This document shows positions 21,463 through 32,737 of a DNA stretch of 64,000 bases, piece after piece; the stretch's first letter is position 1, and the number at the start of each line of letters is the position of its first letter. The stretch covers positions 154,726,001-154,790,000 of the forward strand of contig NC_092338.1 in NCBI RefSeq assembly GCF_046630445.1, read 5' to 3'. A program made the translations under genes and the position numbers. Origin of the DNA: Rutidosis leptorrhynchoides (taxonomy: Eukaryota; Streptophyta; Magnoliopsida; Asterales; Asteraceae). The notes beneath the pieces were generated by a model. It was not told the DNA's origin. It saw only the letters and a list, made by a program, of their open reading frames with translations, and made no database searches.

Positions 21463-24400
21463 GTGGTGAAGGAATCAAAAACTGAAACGGCCGTCGGCAA
21501 CCATATGGCTACCTGCAAAGGCATCCTAGAACCACCTCAAAAACTGAAAAAAGGTACTTCAAAGTCTAATTTACCTCAAAATTCGATCAAATGGGTGAAG
21601 ATTAAATCTTCAAACCCTAATAAATTACTCCAATCGATCAAAGTAATTGGGGTAAAACCCAATCACTTTAAATTAACTGATGATAATCAGTTCAAATGTT
21701 TACAAGAACTGATGAAAGAAGAAAAATTAGAACTCAATCCTCAAGTAGGATCGTTCCAACCGAATGAACACATCAGAGTAGAATGGATTAAATCCATTCC
21801 TCCTCAAACGACCAAGAAGGGAGAGTTTAAAAACTCTAGATTCGATCTTAAATCAAGAATAATTTCTGATGATTTAAGGGAAAAAAGGGATACGGATTTT
21901 AATCACAGGAACCCTAGAGTACCTGGTTTATACGATGATGCATCTGATAGTCTAAGGAAAAAAGGGGCAATGCCTGGAAAAACGGGTATGAGGCAAAAAA
22001 TAAATAAATATGTTATTAAAGGGGATCAGGCCCAAAAATTTTATGAAAAGAAACCAGCCCAAGATGTTTATAAAAAGAGTCAGGCCCAATATGTTTATAA
22101 GGAGGATCAGGCCCAAGAGTCTAACCTTTTTGTTGAAAAATCCCAAAATTCGATTAATTTTGAAAATAAAGATTTTACTAGCTTGGAAAATAAATTTTTA
22201 AATAATCATTGTGTTACCGGAAAAGCTAATATTATTTCAAATAACGTTAAGAATAACGTATGGATTTTTGATTGTGGTGCTACCCACACCATGAGTTTTG
22301 AAAAATCTGATTTTTATGCTCAATCAAAACCTCGAGTTAGTAAAATTCAAACGGCCAATGGAGGTGTTGTGCAAGTTGAAGGGGCTGGGAAAATTGAAAT
22401 CACTCCGACTATGAACTTATCTAATTGTTTATATATTCCCACCTTGTCACATAAACTTTTATCCGTTAGTCACGTTACAAAAGAATTAAATTGTTCCGTT
22501 TTACTACACCCTACGTTCTATATCCTTCAAGATATCCGAACTGGGGTGATTATTGGGCGTGGCACCGAACAGGGCGGGTTGTACTATGTGAATGAAGTAA
22601 CCCAACAAGGCACCGTGATGCTTGCTCACGGTACACCTACGAGGGAAGCTTGGTTATGGCATAGGAGGTTGGGTCACCCATCTGTCGGATACTTACATGC
22701 TTTATTTCCAAGTCTTTTTTCATCCAATGTTACTTTAAATTGTGAAACTTGTATTTTGGCTAAAAGTCACAGAAGTACTTGTAAACCTAGTAATACAAGG
22801 AAAGATGTACCTTTTGCTTTAATTCATTCGGATGTATGGGGTCCTGCACCGGTCATTGGGGGGAAGAATTTCTGATATTTTGTCTTATTTATTGATGATC
22901 ATACCCGAATGACTTGGATTTATTTTCTATCCCACAAATCAGAAGTTTTAGAGAAATTTTCCCACTTTTATAAAATGGTACAAACCCAATTTAATAAAAA
23001 CATACAAATGTTAAGGTCCGATAATGGGGGTGAGTTTGTAAACTCATCAATGAAGCTTTTTTGCGAAAATAATGGGATTATTCATCAAACATCGCGTGCT
23101 CATACTCCCGAGCAAAATGGTGTAGTCGAACGTAAATATCGACTACTTTTAGAGATGACGAGAGCTTTATTAATTGAATCCAAGACTCCGAAAAGTTTTT
23201 GGCCCAAAGCTCTTGCTTCCGCTACCTATCTTATCAACCGATTACCTACTAAAGTTTTGGGCACAAAAACTCCTAAAGACACTCTTTCCCAATTTCATAC
23301 CTTTCCGACCTCATTTAGCATTGAACCTCGCATATTTGGGTGTTCTGTCTTTGTTCACATTCCAAAAAGTGAGCGCACCAAACTAGATCCATGTGCGGAA
23401 AAGTGTGTGATGGTTGGTTATGGAATAAACCAACAAGGATATCGGTGCTATAGTTCAAAAAGACGTCATGTCTTTACTACAATGAACCGTGACTTTGTCG
23501 AAACCGAATATTTTTATGATACCCAACTCACGAGTGAGGGGGAGAAAGAGGATAATGACACTCTCAGTTGGATAACCTGGATACCTAAACCTGGTAACAT
23601 TCAAACACCAACACCAAATCCCGATCCAGAATCACCAAATCCTGATCCTGAATCACCAAATTCTAATCCCGAATCACCAAATCCTAATACAGAATCAACA
23701 AATCCTTGTCCCGAATCACCTAACATTGAACCAAATGAAGTCTCCTCGAGTCATGAGGTTCAAGAGGAACAAAACAGTCAACTCAAGATATACCACTTGA
23801 GAACAATTCCACTTCTGCTGAAGCTAAAGAAAGATATGTTCTACCACAAAGATCCAACAGAGGAGTACCACCAAAGAGATACTCTCCAGAAAAAGAAGTT
23901 CAAAGATCCAGATACCCAATTGCTAATATTGCACACGGAAATCTATCAAATGAAGCACATAAATTCAATTCTGCTTTATACTCTGAAAAAATTCCAGCTA
24001 CAGTTGATCAAGCAATGAAATCTGACAAATGGAGAAAGGCCATGGAAGAAGAAATAGAAGCACTCAAGAAAAGTGACACATGGAAAAATGTGTCATTCCT
24101 CAAGGAAAAAAACCAGTAGGAAATCGATGGTTGTTTACAGTAAAATACAAACCAGATGGTACCATTGAAAGATACAAAGCCCGGCTAGTTGCCAAGGGAT
24201 ATACTCAAACCTATGGAATAGATTATTCTGAGACTTTCTTACCAGTTGCGAAGATTGATACCATAAGGGTCCTTTTCTCAATTGCTGCAAATGAAGAATG
24301 GTCACTTCACCAATTTGATGTGAAGAATGCCTTTCTACATTTCGAACTAAAAGAAGAAGTCTATATGGAAGCCCCTCCAGAATTCTCCAAAAACTTCAAA

Positions 24401-25539
24401 AATGGGGAAGCTTGTCGACTTAAGAAAGTTTTATATGGGTTAAAACAATCCCCACGGGCTTGGTTTGGGAGATTCACACTATTTATGAAGAAATATGATT
24501 TTAAACAAAGTAACTTGGATCATACACTCTTTTTTAAACGAAAGAAAAATTTAATTACATGCTTAATCATTTATGTCGATGATATGATAATAACAGGAAA
24601 TGATAAAGAGGAGATTTCTAACTTAAAAATGAATTTATTTAAAGAATTTGAAATGAAAGACTTGGGCAGACTTAAATATTTTTTGGGGATTGAGGTATTA
24701 CGATCCCAACAGGGAATATTTATCTGTCAAAAGAAGTATATTCTTAACTTTCTTGCAGAAACATGTATGATTGACTGCAAACCAGCTGATACTCCAATGA
24801 TTCCAAATCAAAAGCTATATATGGGAGATGAAGCTAATTTTGCTGATAAAGGACAATACCAAAGGATGGTGGGAAAACTCATTTATCTTGCTCATACTCG
24901 ACCAGATATAGCTCATGCAGTTGAAGTTGTGAGTCAATTCATGCATCAACCACAGGTTCACCATATGGAAGCTGTAATGAGAATCATCAATATTTGAAGA
25001 AAACAGCGGATCATGGAGTTGTTTTCAAGAAGAATGGGCACCTCGAAACAAAGATTTATACAGATGCAAGCTAGGCTGGTGAAAAAGGAGATAGAAGATC
25101 AACGTCCGGCTTCTTTACAATAGTCGGAGGTAACTTAGTTGCATGGAAAAGCAAGAAACAAAAAGTTGTTTCTCTATCAAGTGCAGAATCAGAATTTAGA
25201 GGGATAGCCAAAGGAGTTGTAGAATCATTGTGGACCCGAAAACTACTAACAGAGATCGGATTTCCACCAGAAGATAGCATTCAAATATTATGTGATAACG
25301 AAGCCGCCATTGCCATATCAGAAAATCCAGTTCAACATGACCGAACCAAACATGTGGAAGTTGATCGACATTTTATTAGACAAAAATTAGATGATGAAAT
25401 CATTTCCCTTCCATCAATCAGATTCGAAGATCAACTAGCCGACATCCTCACCAAATCAGTCAACGGAAGACTCTTCAGTGAAGTTCTTAGCAAGTTGAAT
25501 ATCGGAAACCCCACTATTCAACTTGAGGTGGAGTGTTAG
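21463..25539 (+). pseudogene. Copia element 3 pol-region fossil
   Basis: Plus-strand sequence with protease-like (WIFDCGATHTM), integrase (WHRRLGHPS, LIHSDVWGP, RSDNGGEF, HTPEQNGVVERK), a Pro-Glu-Ser repeat linker (about 23610-23720, NPDPESP-like units), RT (YVDDMIITGND) and RNase H (CDNEAAIAISENP) parts in Copia order. The stretch before the protease is long and lysine-rich; I do not recognise a gag or zinc knuckle in it. The region is broken in about four places and cannot be a working polyprotein. Confidence 0.9.
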
Positions 25540-25858
25540 AATACAGCAAGCAGAGTCAAACAAAAGTCAAATTACCATTGTAGGTAATTTGATTATTGGG
25601 ATCAGAAAGCAGTTTCATCATATCCCGAAATAGAGGTTGCACATCCAAACGGCTAAAAGATCAGAACCAACAAGCAGCTTTCCTTTTTTATCAAGGTGGT
25701 ACCAAAAGTGATTTGGATCCTTACCTCAATATAGAATTAGCTGTTAGATATTTGATGTATAAAAGAAAGCTAATAGCAATTGTAAAATCTTAATTCAGTT
25801 AAGTAATAAAAACTGATCAAGCATTCATTAACAGCATTCAATCTTTATTTTCTTAACA
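25534..25858 (+). repeat. 3' LTR of Copia element 3
   Basis: Second 325-bp LTR; about four substitutions and no indel relative to 20749-21073. It is followed by ATATG, the duplicated target, and then unit B promoter sequence. Confidence 0.94.
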
Positions 25859-26415
25859 ATATGTAATTCTGGCTTGTTAGTTGTTACCTATTTACTCAAA
25901 ATGTGTCAACTATTGTAATATGAACTTTAACGCATGGTTATCCATAGTAAGACTTTCTTTACTTAGTTTACTAGGATGGAAATGGGTTGAAAAAAAACCT
26001 CGGGTGGTATCCGTACCCGTGATGGATGAGTAAATTCAAAAAAGTTGACCCGGGTCATGACTACCAGTGGCACGCATTAGTTAATATGTATGTGAATTAA
26101 TCCCATGGGTTTACCCTCGGGTCATGGGTATCTGCGGGTCGCTGGGTCAAAGGAACTGGCGAAAAATCTACCAGTTAATGGGTAGAAAGACTTTTTGACG
26201 GTCAAGTTGCGGATATTAAGGATCTATGCTCATTACCCACGAGAAACGGGTGCCCGTTTGACTCGTTATTCGTTATAGTTGGGTAGCTTATCCTTGCTAA
26301 CCAGACATTCATGATTTTACTATGATCTTTTGAACCTTCATTTTCACACGATCTATTCATTAGAGATTCTATTCGATAACAAACTATCTTCAACGCCTAA
26401 TTTTCAAAATTCTCT

Positions 26416-26436
26416 GTGCTGCAGGCATAGCAGCAC
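26416..26436. promoter_or_regulatory. Upstream hairpin, copy B
   Basis: Perfect 7-bp stem GTGCTGC / GCAGCAC around the loop AGGCATA, about 490 bp before the start codon. Counterpart of 18162-18180 and 59745-59765. Confidence 0.35.
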
Positions 26437-26705
26437 CTACTGAGTACTAATTCTACTCATGTTTCTGATTTTCGTTAATTCTACAGGTTTTATGAAAGGA
26501 TTCCCATCTTTAACACGTCCAAAAAACTTAAAAGTCATACGACTCCAATTTTTGCCTTTCAAATCATTATTTTTGCACTAAACCTGAAGAATATATCCTC
26601 CATCTACAATGTTTCTACTGATTAGCTTGTAAGTATACATGTGTCAACTTGTTTATAGCACAATTTATCAATATCAAGCAAATCATTACAACCCTTTATC
26701 TAAAT

Positions 26706-26735
26706 AAAAGATATCCAAAAGGAACATATCTTTTT
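26706..26735. promoter_or_regulatory. 30-bp inverted repeat near the TATA box, copy B
   Basis: Perfect arms (AAAAGATAT / ATATCTTTTT) around CCAAAAGGAAC, kept although the gene below it has a stop codon at position 9. Confidence 0.4.
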
Positions 26736-26784
26736 CCCATTTACTATTAGACTTTATTCTTCCTTTTCCTTTACATTGTTTCGC

Positions 26785-26792
26785 TTATATAA
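26785..26792 (+). promoter_or_regulatory. TATA box, glutaredoxin B
   Basis: TTATATAA, 120 bp before the original ATG; same context (TCGCTTATATAAGAGTAAAT) as copy A. Confidence 0.55.
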
Positions 26793-26904
26793 GAGTAAAT
26801 CCCAGCTTCATAGTTCAACAAGTCAACCTTCAAGTATTACAAACATATCTAGACTTGATCATTAGTTCTTAACAATTAATTAGAAGTCTAACCGAATTTC
26901 ACTA

Positions 26905-27204
26905 ATGGATAGAGTGAAAGCTTTGGCATAAAAGAATGCAGCGGTGATCTTCACCAAAAGTTCGTGTTGTATGTGCCATAGCATCAAGGCTCTATTCTAT
27001 GACCTTGGTGTAAGTCCAGCAATTCATGAAGTTGACCATGATGCCAATATGGAGTGGGCCCTACAACGGCTAGGATGTAATCCTGCTCTCCCTGCGGTGT
27101 TTATAGGTGGTAAATATATTGGTTCGGCTAAAGATGTCATTTCTCTTCATGTTGATGGGTCTCTGAAACAAAAGCTGGTTGATGCACGAGCTATCTGGTT
27201 CTAA
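26905..27204 (+). pseudogene. CC-type glutaredoxin copy B, nonsense codon at position 9
   Basis: Aligned codon by codon with copies A, C and D it starts at ATG 26905, but codon 9 is TAA (26929-26931) where the others have TCA (Ser). The rest of the frame is open to 27204 and keeps CCMC, GGKYIGSAKD and the AIWF tail. The next in-frame ATG is the Met inside CCMC, so re-initiation would lose half the active site. A non-AUG start (GTG at 26944) would be needed to save the domain, which is unlikely. Other changes (Asn for Asp, Gln for Arg before RLGCNP, Leu for Phe in NPALPAV) fit early relaxation. Promoter and TATA box are still present. Likely a young pseudogene. Confidence 0.85.
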
Positions 27205-27245
27205 TATAAATCATTCAATTTTCAATAATGTGTATTAGGTTCATG

Positions 27246-27446
27246 TTGTTTAATAGGAAAGCTGAGCAGGAGATGGAGACTGTGGTTAAAGTATTTCAGC
27301 CTGGACCTTTGGGAATTACAGAGCATAAATTCTCGATCGAAGAGATTGAGAAAGTGAATGCTACTGTTAAAAGAGCGCCTGAGAATTGGAAGAGGAATGC
27401 AATCATCGAACGAAATAGACCTATTGTGAAAGATAATCATAGTTAA
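27246..27446 (+). pseudogene. Captured 3' coding fragment beside glutaredoxin B
   Basis: Reads LFNRKAEQEMETVVKVF, QPGPLGITEHKFSIEEIEKV, then NWKRNAIIERNRPIVKDNHS and TAA at 27444-27446. It is the sister of 5471-5663 and starts 40 bp after the glutaredoxin frame, following a possible acceptor (TGTGTATTAG, about 27230-27239). About 65 residues, rich in Glu, Lys and Asn, with no membrane segment. I do not recognise the family. There is no matching 5' exon or promoter in between, so it is probably an inert exon that travels with the glutaredoxin unit. A chimeric transcript is possible. Confidence 0.5.
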
Positions 27447-28008
27447 TTTCGTTTGTGTTTGTTCATAATTCTTTGATAGGTTCTGTACATTAGTAACCTC
27501 TCAAGGTTCTTTGATTCGTTCTTTTTGGTGATGGATGATTCTTGCCAGCAATGGTCTGTTTTTTGAATTTATTTATTTTGTTCTGTTTTGTGATGGATGA
27601 CAAATATAGTTACGGAGTATTTGTTTTGTCTGCAATTATGAAGAGATTGATGAGTTCATTGACTAGTTGTGGGATTTTTCCTTTGTTTCTTATGTAACAG
27701 TTGTATTATAGTGTTCCATTTAACATATTTCAATCCATCTTTTTAATGTTTCGATTCTCTTATGCAGTTTTGTAGGAACTAAGAAGTGTGCTGATGCTGA
27801 ATATCATCAAGTTCATATTTTCTTGGCATAATGTGACTTTTGGCTAAACAACATTATATTGATTGTTACTTTAACATCTTAGAATTTCTTTTAAAAAATT
27901 TATTTGAGTTGTTAGAAAGGTTCATGTGCATGTTAGAGCTATAAAAACTTTATTGTCTTCTGTAGTATGATAGAGTATAGTTACTTCGAATGATAGTCTT
28001 TACTTGTG
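27447..28008. repeat. Unit B downstream flank (first part)
   Basis: Matches 5664-6118 of unit 0 and 19135-19480 of unit A. It stops at 28008, where the nested retroelement block begins. The flank resumes near 52495 at a point corresponding to about 6880 in unit 0, so roughly 0.75 kb of the ancestral flank is missing or replaced. No gene is seen. Confidence 0.65.
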
Positions 28009-29957
28009 TGATGACCCGTCCAAATCCATTTGGACGAATACATCATTCATCGATTTCACAGTGAGGTACTGACCTCTACATGATACGCTTTGTAACCATT
28101 GCATTCTTTTGAAAAGGCACACCATAAATGAATATCTAATTCCAAGGTTTTTGACTTTTGATGATTTCTACATATAGACAATCACCGTAAATAATATTTT
28201 ACAATACTACATCCGTTGATAATGCAGTCAAAATAAGATACATGGTGATGATTTTGTGAATGCAACATTTTCTCGAATAAACCATGTATGATTCCATGCA
28301 CAAAGCTTGTATAACATATAAGCAAATAGCGGAAGACTTCTAGGAACCTGAGAATAAACATGCTTAAAAGTGTCAACATAAAGGTTGGTGAGTTCATAGT
28401 TTTAATGTTGCGCATAATCTGTATATAAAGGTGAATCACAAGATTTCAGTTGTTTCATCCATAAACGTTTATCAAAATATTCTACGAAATTGAGCACCCT
28501 GGTAACTAAACTTAACGTATATATAATAAGTACCCCTGTTTTAACATACATGCAACCAACATGTACAATACACGTAAACCAACGTGTACTAAACTCAAAT
28601 AGCATACGTCTGTTTTATAGTTCAGGCTAGGGTTTCTATACCTGGAACAGACGGGGATGTCAAGCCCTATGGATCCATATATAACTACTCGCGCCCACCA
28701 GTTCTTATAACCGGCAGTTACTAGTTACCAAAGCTAAGGGATTTTTGGTTCAAACTCAGTGTAGTATTAAGTATGTATTTGTGTCCATTGTTTAAAATAA
28801 AGTGCATGTATTCTCAGCCCAAAATATAGATTGCAAAAGCAATTAAAAGGGGATCTATAAACTCACAATACTGTATTTCGTAGCAATTATGCACATGACG
28901 GCACTGAACAAGTGCAGGGTTGGCCTCGGATTCACGAACCTATATTAGTATATGTTGATCAATAACTGTCTAACAAGCTAGGTCAGGTCATAGTGTATCA
29001 CAAATCCTAATGCTCGAGACCGACATGCAAAAGTTAACAAAAGTCATCTCAAAAGTCAATCTGACCCAATATGATCTTTAAATCTATACATGTTTATTAT
29101 ATTAACGTAGTATAAGTCTTGATAATTGAACGAATTTATAATTTATCAAACTCAAGATATTATTTATTTCAGGAGCTATATTATATTTGAATTATCATGA
29201 CAATCGAAAATATTTTATTATTTCACATAGTTTTCCAATACTTGTAAAATCAGATTATAGTGTTTATAAAGTTTTAAAACATGATAAGACAGTCAACTTT
29301 GACAATTGTTCAACAAAACGAGACGTGCCTTATATAGAAATTCATTTACTCGATTAGTAATATCTAAAAATCCAATTTATCAATCTCATAGACAAGTTGT
29401 TTAAATATTAATTTACAGTTTCAAACACAATTTCAATTAACGTCAAACATAATTCAGTTGACCCTATCTTTTAATCCGTTCATCGAAATCACACGATTTC
29501 TAAATGGAAAGTTATTAATTTTTCGATAGCTTTCCAACGACATGCATATCATATACTTTATATCAGTAGCATATGTATCAAATTCGTGATTCATCATAAA
29601 CTATCTAACGAAAAAATTAAAGCATACAAGCATGCATAAACATATATACTCGAGCACTAGACATGGATACACTATTAATATATAAAAGATAAGATATGAA
29701 TGCTCACATATCAATATTGTGATTCAATATTGCAGGAAAGTACGTAGACGCAACGGAGATGATAAACACTAGGTTTAACTTGCGAACAATACCCACGAAC
29801 ATTACCCATAACCTCCATAGCTATAACCCATAATTTCCCTAGCTTCATCCCGCTCAAAAACCCATTTTTGAAAATAACTCGCTCATGACCTCGTCGTAGT
29901 ATTTTATGTATAATAATAATACTACTAATATTAATATAATAAGATTAATAATAATTT

Positions 29958-29958
<1 letters not shown>

Positions 29959-30034
<76 letters not shown>
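29959..30034. repeat. (TAA)n microsatellite
   Basis: About 25 uninterrupted TAA units inside the LTR-like sequence. Confidence 0.95.
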
Positions 30035-31430
30035 GTATTAGACGTATAATGCTTTACATAAACGTATTTGTTTCAAAATATATTTAGAATAATTATCGAT
30101 GGAATTATAAGATAATATCAAAAGATTGAAATATCAAATACATTGAATTATGATTTCGAGTCCCTATTGAGAGGTCCACTTTGATTTAGATAAACCTTTC
30201 ATTTTTAACGATATTTGGAATAAATGGTAAAGTGATCTTCGAGTAAGGACAAAGTGTCAAGTAGTGAGAGCAAGTCAGATTGGTGGAAATTTCTGTTAAA
30301 TTTCAATACATGCCTTACAATAATTGCCTCGTGACTTTTGATAGGATAAATTAATTGACCTTCATATTAGGTATTGTGAAAGTGAAATTAGAGAATATAG
30401 GTAAATTAGAAAATAGATATTGACAAGTTAAATAGATCGACATTTTACATTAAGATGATTCCTTACGTTTGATGTTTCCTTTAGACTTAATCCTACGAGT
30501 CATGATTAAACTAGAAGTTAAAACATTGAAACCTGATATGATTCATATATGATTTTACGTTCATAAACGAAAACGTCTTTTTGATATAATAGACTTTTTA
30601 AGAATGTCTTATGACATAACAACTTCTACTATTATAACCTTTGTAATAAAATGATTTGGAATATAAAGTAATTGGAATATTAAAATGCCTTTGTAAACGT
30701 TTTTATATAAATAAAGTATATCAATTTTAAAACTTTAAAAATACAAATGTTACAAAATAATATTTCTTATTATTTAAACGATTTCAAGATATATAAATTT
30801 GAATATTATTAGTTTTGAAAAACTATATATTATATATTGTCCCAAATTTATATTTCGAAATGAAAATATATATATTTTAACTTAGTCATAAAACGTCTTG
30901 ATTTAAAATAATATATTTTGATAAACAACGAGCCACTGATTTATAGAAGCAAATGACCACAACGCTCAATTTTATAAGTTACATTTTTTTATAAGGTAAT
31001 TTATTAATGAGTAAGTCAAATTATTAATAAGGGTACACGACGAGTAACACAAAAGGCTAGTTTTCTAAACGTACGAAAGTGCGTTCGAAAAACCAAAAGT
31101 GGTACATGAGTCGAGTGACAACGTACAAGTCATTTGAACAAAAATTACATTTTTACCATGAACGTAAATATAATATAATATATAAGTAATTATATAAATT
31201 AAATATAATATATATAATAATAATATAAAAGTGTCGGCAAGATTAATCGATGGATACCAGCTGGAAAACATCTCCATGCGATCGTATGGGAGATGTGCTA
31301 TGAAGCCATGCGATCGCATGGCATCTCTTTGGTGGCCAAGTCTTTAAATCGAACGAATTCATTTCAGTTACACACACACATATCACTTATCCATCTATAT
31401 TACTCCGTATATATATTTATATTTATATTT

Positions 31431-31434
31431 ATTA

Positions 31435-31510
<76 letters not shown>
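31431..31510. repeat. (TTA)n microsatellite
   Basis: About 25 TTA/ATT units in the opposed LTR arm, mirroring the TAA tract at 29959-30034. Confidence 0.95.
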
Positions 31511-31514
<4 letters not shown>

Positions 31515-32080
31515 AGAGTAATATTATAGTTAGGAGTATTATTGTTATTAGTATTACACCTAAAATACTACGACGAGGTTCTGCCCGCATGATTTCAAAA
31601 ATGAGTTTTTTCGAGTAGGATAGGGCTAAGGAAATTATGGGTTATAACTATGGAGGTGATGGGTAATGTTCGAGGGTATGCTCGTGAGGTCAAACTAGTG
31701 TTTATCATCTCCGTTGCGTTTACGTACATTTCCTGCAATATTGAATCTCAATATTGATACGTAAGCACTCATAATTTAACTTTTACATACTAATAGTGTA
31801 TCCCTGACTAGTGCTCGAGTATATAGGATTATGCATGTTTGTACTTTTGATATTGCCTTTTGTTAGGTTATGTTGAATCCTGAATTAGTTATATATGCGG
31901 TTGAGATAAGATATAAGATATGCATGTCGTTGGAAAGCTAGCGAAAAATTAAGAACTTTTCATTTAGATATTGTATGGTTTAGATGAATGGATTTGAAGT
32001 TATAGTCAATTGAAATTTGGTATTATTATTAAAAATGATTATTATTATCGTCGTTATTACGTCGTTATAGTTCTTATCTA

Positions 32081-32084
<4 letters not shown>

Positions 32085-32130
<46 letters not shown>

Positions 32131-32131
32131 C
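32085..32131. repeat. (TTA)n microsatellite
   Basis: About 15 TTA units within a longer ATT-rich stretch (32020-32300). Confidence 0.9.
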
Positions 32132-32661
32132 AATAAAAAGTATTATCATTAAAAATTATTATTATTACTATCGTTATTATCGTTATAGTTATAATTAGTA
32201 TTATCATTATCATAATATCTATTATCATTAGTATTATTATAATTAAAAATCAATATTAGTAACACCTAATTATTATAATTACTATTATTATCATTAACAC
32301 GAACGTGATATAAAAGACGATTAAAAGCTATTAAACAAACCGATTAGGAAATAATGTGTAACGACCCGGGAATTTATGACCAAATTTAAACTTAATATTT
32401 ATATGTTTCCGACATGATAAGCAGAGTCTGTAATGTTGAAATCTTAAAAAATTTTGAACTGTTTTCATATATACATTTGACCTTTGACCATTCCCGACGA
32501 TTCACGAACAATTGTTTATAAATAAATATGTAAATAAATACATATATGTAAATAAAAATATAAGTGTATATATTAATTGGAACGAATATAATACCATTTA
32601 ATCATTTGAATTAAATGTGTAGAGTAATATACAAAATAAATAATATGTTATTAAAATAAAA

Positions 32662-32666
<5 letters not shown>

Positions 32667-32736
<70 letters not shown>
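32667..32736. repeat. (TA)n microsatellite
   Basis: About 35 uninterrupted TA units inside the solo LTR. Confidence 0.95.

Positions 32737-32737
<1 letters not shown>

Larger units (their letters stand above)
20749..25858 (+). mobile_element. Ty1/Copia LTR retrotransposon 3, broken
   Basis: 325-bp LTRs at 20749-21073 and 25534-25858 differ at about four positions. Target-site duplication ATATG at 20744-20748 and 25859-25863. Primer-binding site TGGTATCAGAGC at 21074-21085; purine tract GAGGTGGAG before the 3' LTR. At roughly 1.2% LTR divergence it is of the order of half a million years old, assuming about 1.3e-8 substitutions per site per year. The element is broken, with about four breaks. 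Unit C (about 54646-54660) holds the uninterrupted paralogous site. Confidence 0.95.
25864..26904. repeat. Unit B: glutaredoxin upstream region
   Basis: Collinear with the other promoters. About 25980-26280 holds a stretch rich in GGGTA/ACCCG words (for example 'ggtatccgtacccg', 'gggtttaccctcggg') that is absent from A, C and D. It looks like an extra insertion, possibly an unrecognised MITE, but I could not find clean ends. From about 26300 the shared promoter resumes. Confidence 0.6.
28009..32356. repeat. Diverged Gypsy-type LTR sequence in two opposed arms
   Basis: The left end TGATGACCCGTCC resembles the reverse complement of the LTR ends at 36142 and 37857 (GGACGGGTCGCTTCA). The arm at about 29640-29905 pairs as an inverted repeat with 31560-31830, for example 'tactacgacgagg' and 'atgggttata-ctatggaggt'. 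Between the arms lie AT-rich non-coding sequence and CATGCGATCGCATGG palindromes (about 31305-31320). This looks like two related long LTRs in opposite orientation, old and truncated. No retroelement coding region is present. The inner boundaries could not be placed. Confidence 0.5.

Noticed and set aside
26944-27204. Glutaredoxin B translated from an internal start
   Set aside because: The first codon would be GTG, not a usual plant start. The next ATG is inside the active-site motif.
28009-28605. Minus-strand open frames of 67-85 codons
   Set aside because: They fall in diverged LTR sequence and show no recognisable domain.
29959-31510. CRISPR-like or satellite array
   Set aside because: Only trinucleotide microsatellites are present; there is no repeat-spacer structure, and none is expected in a plant nucleus.
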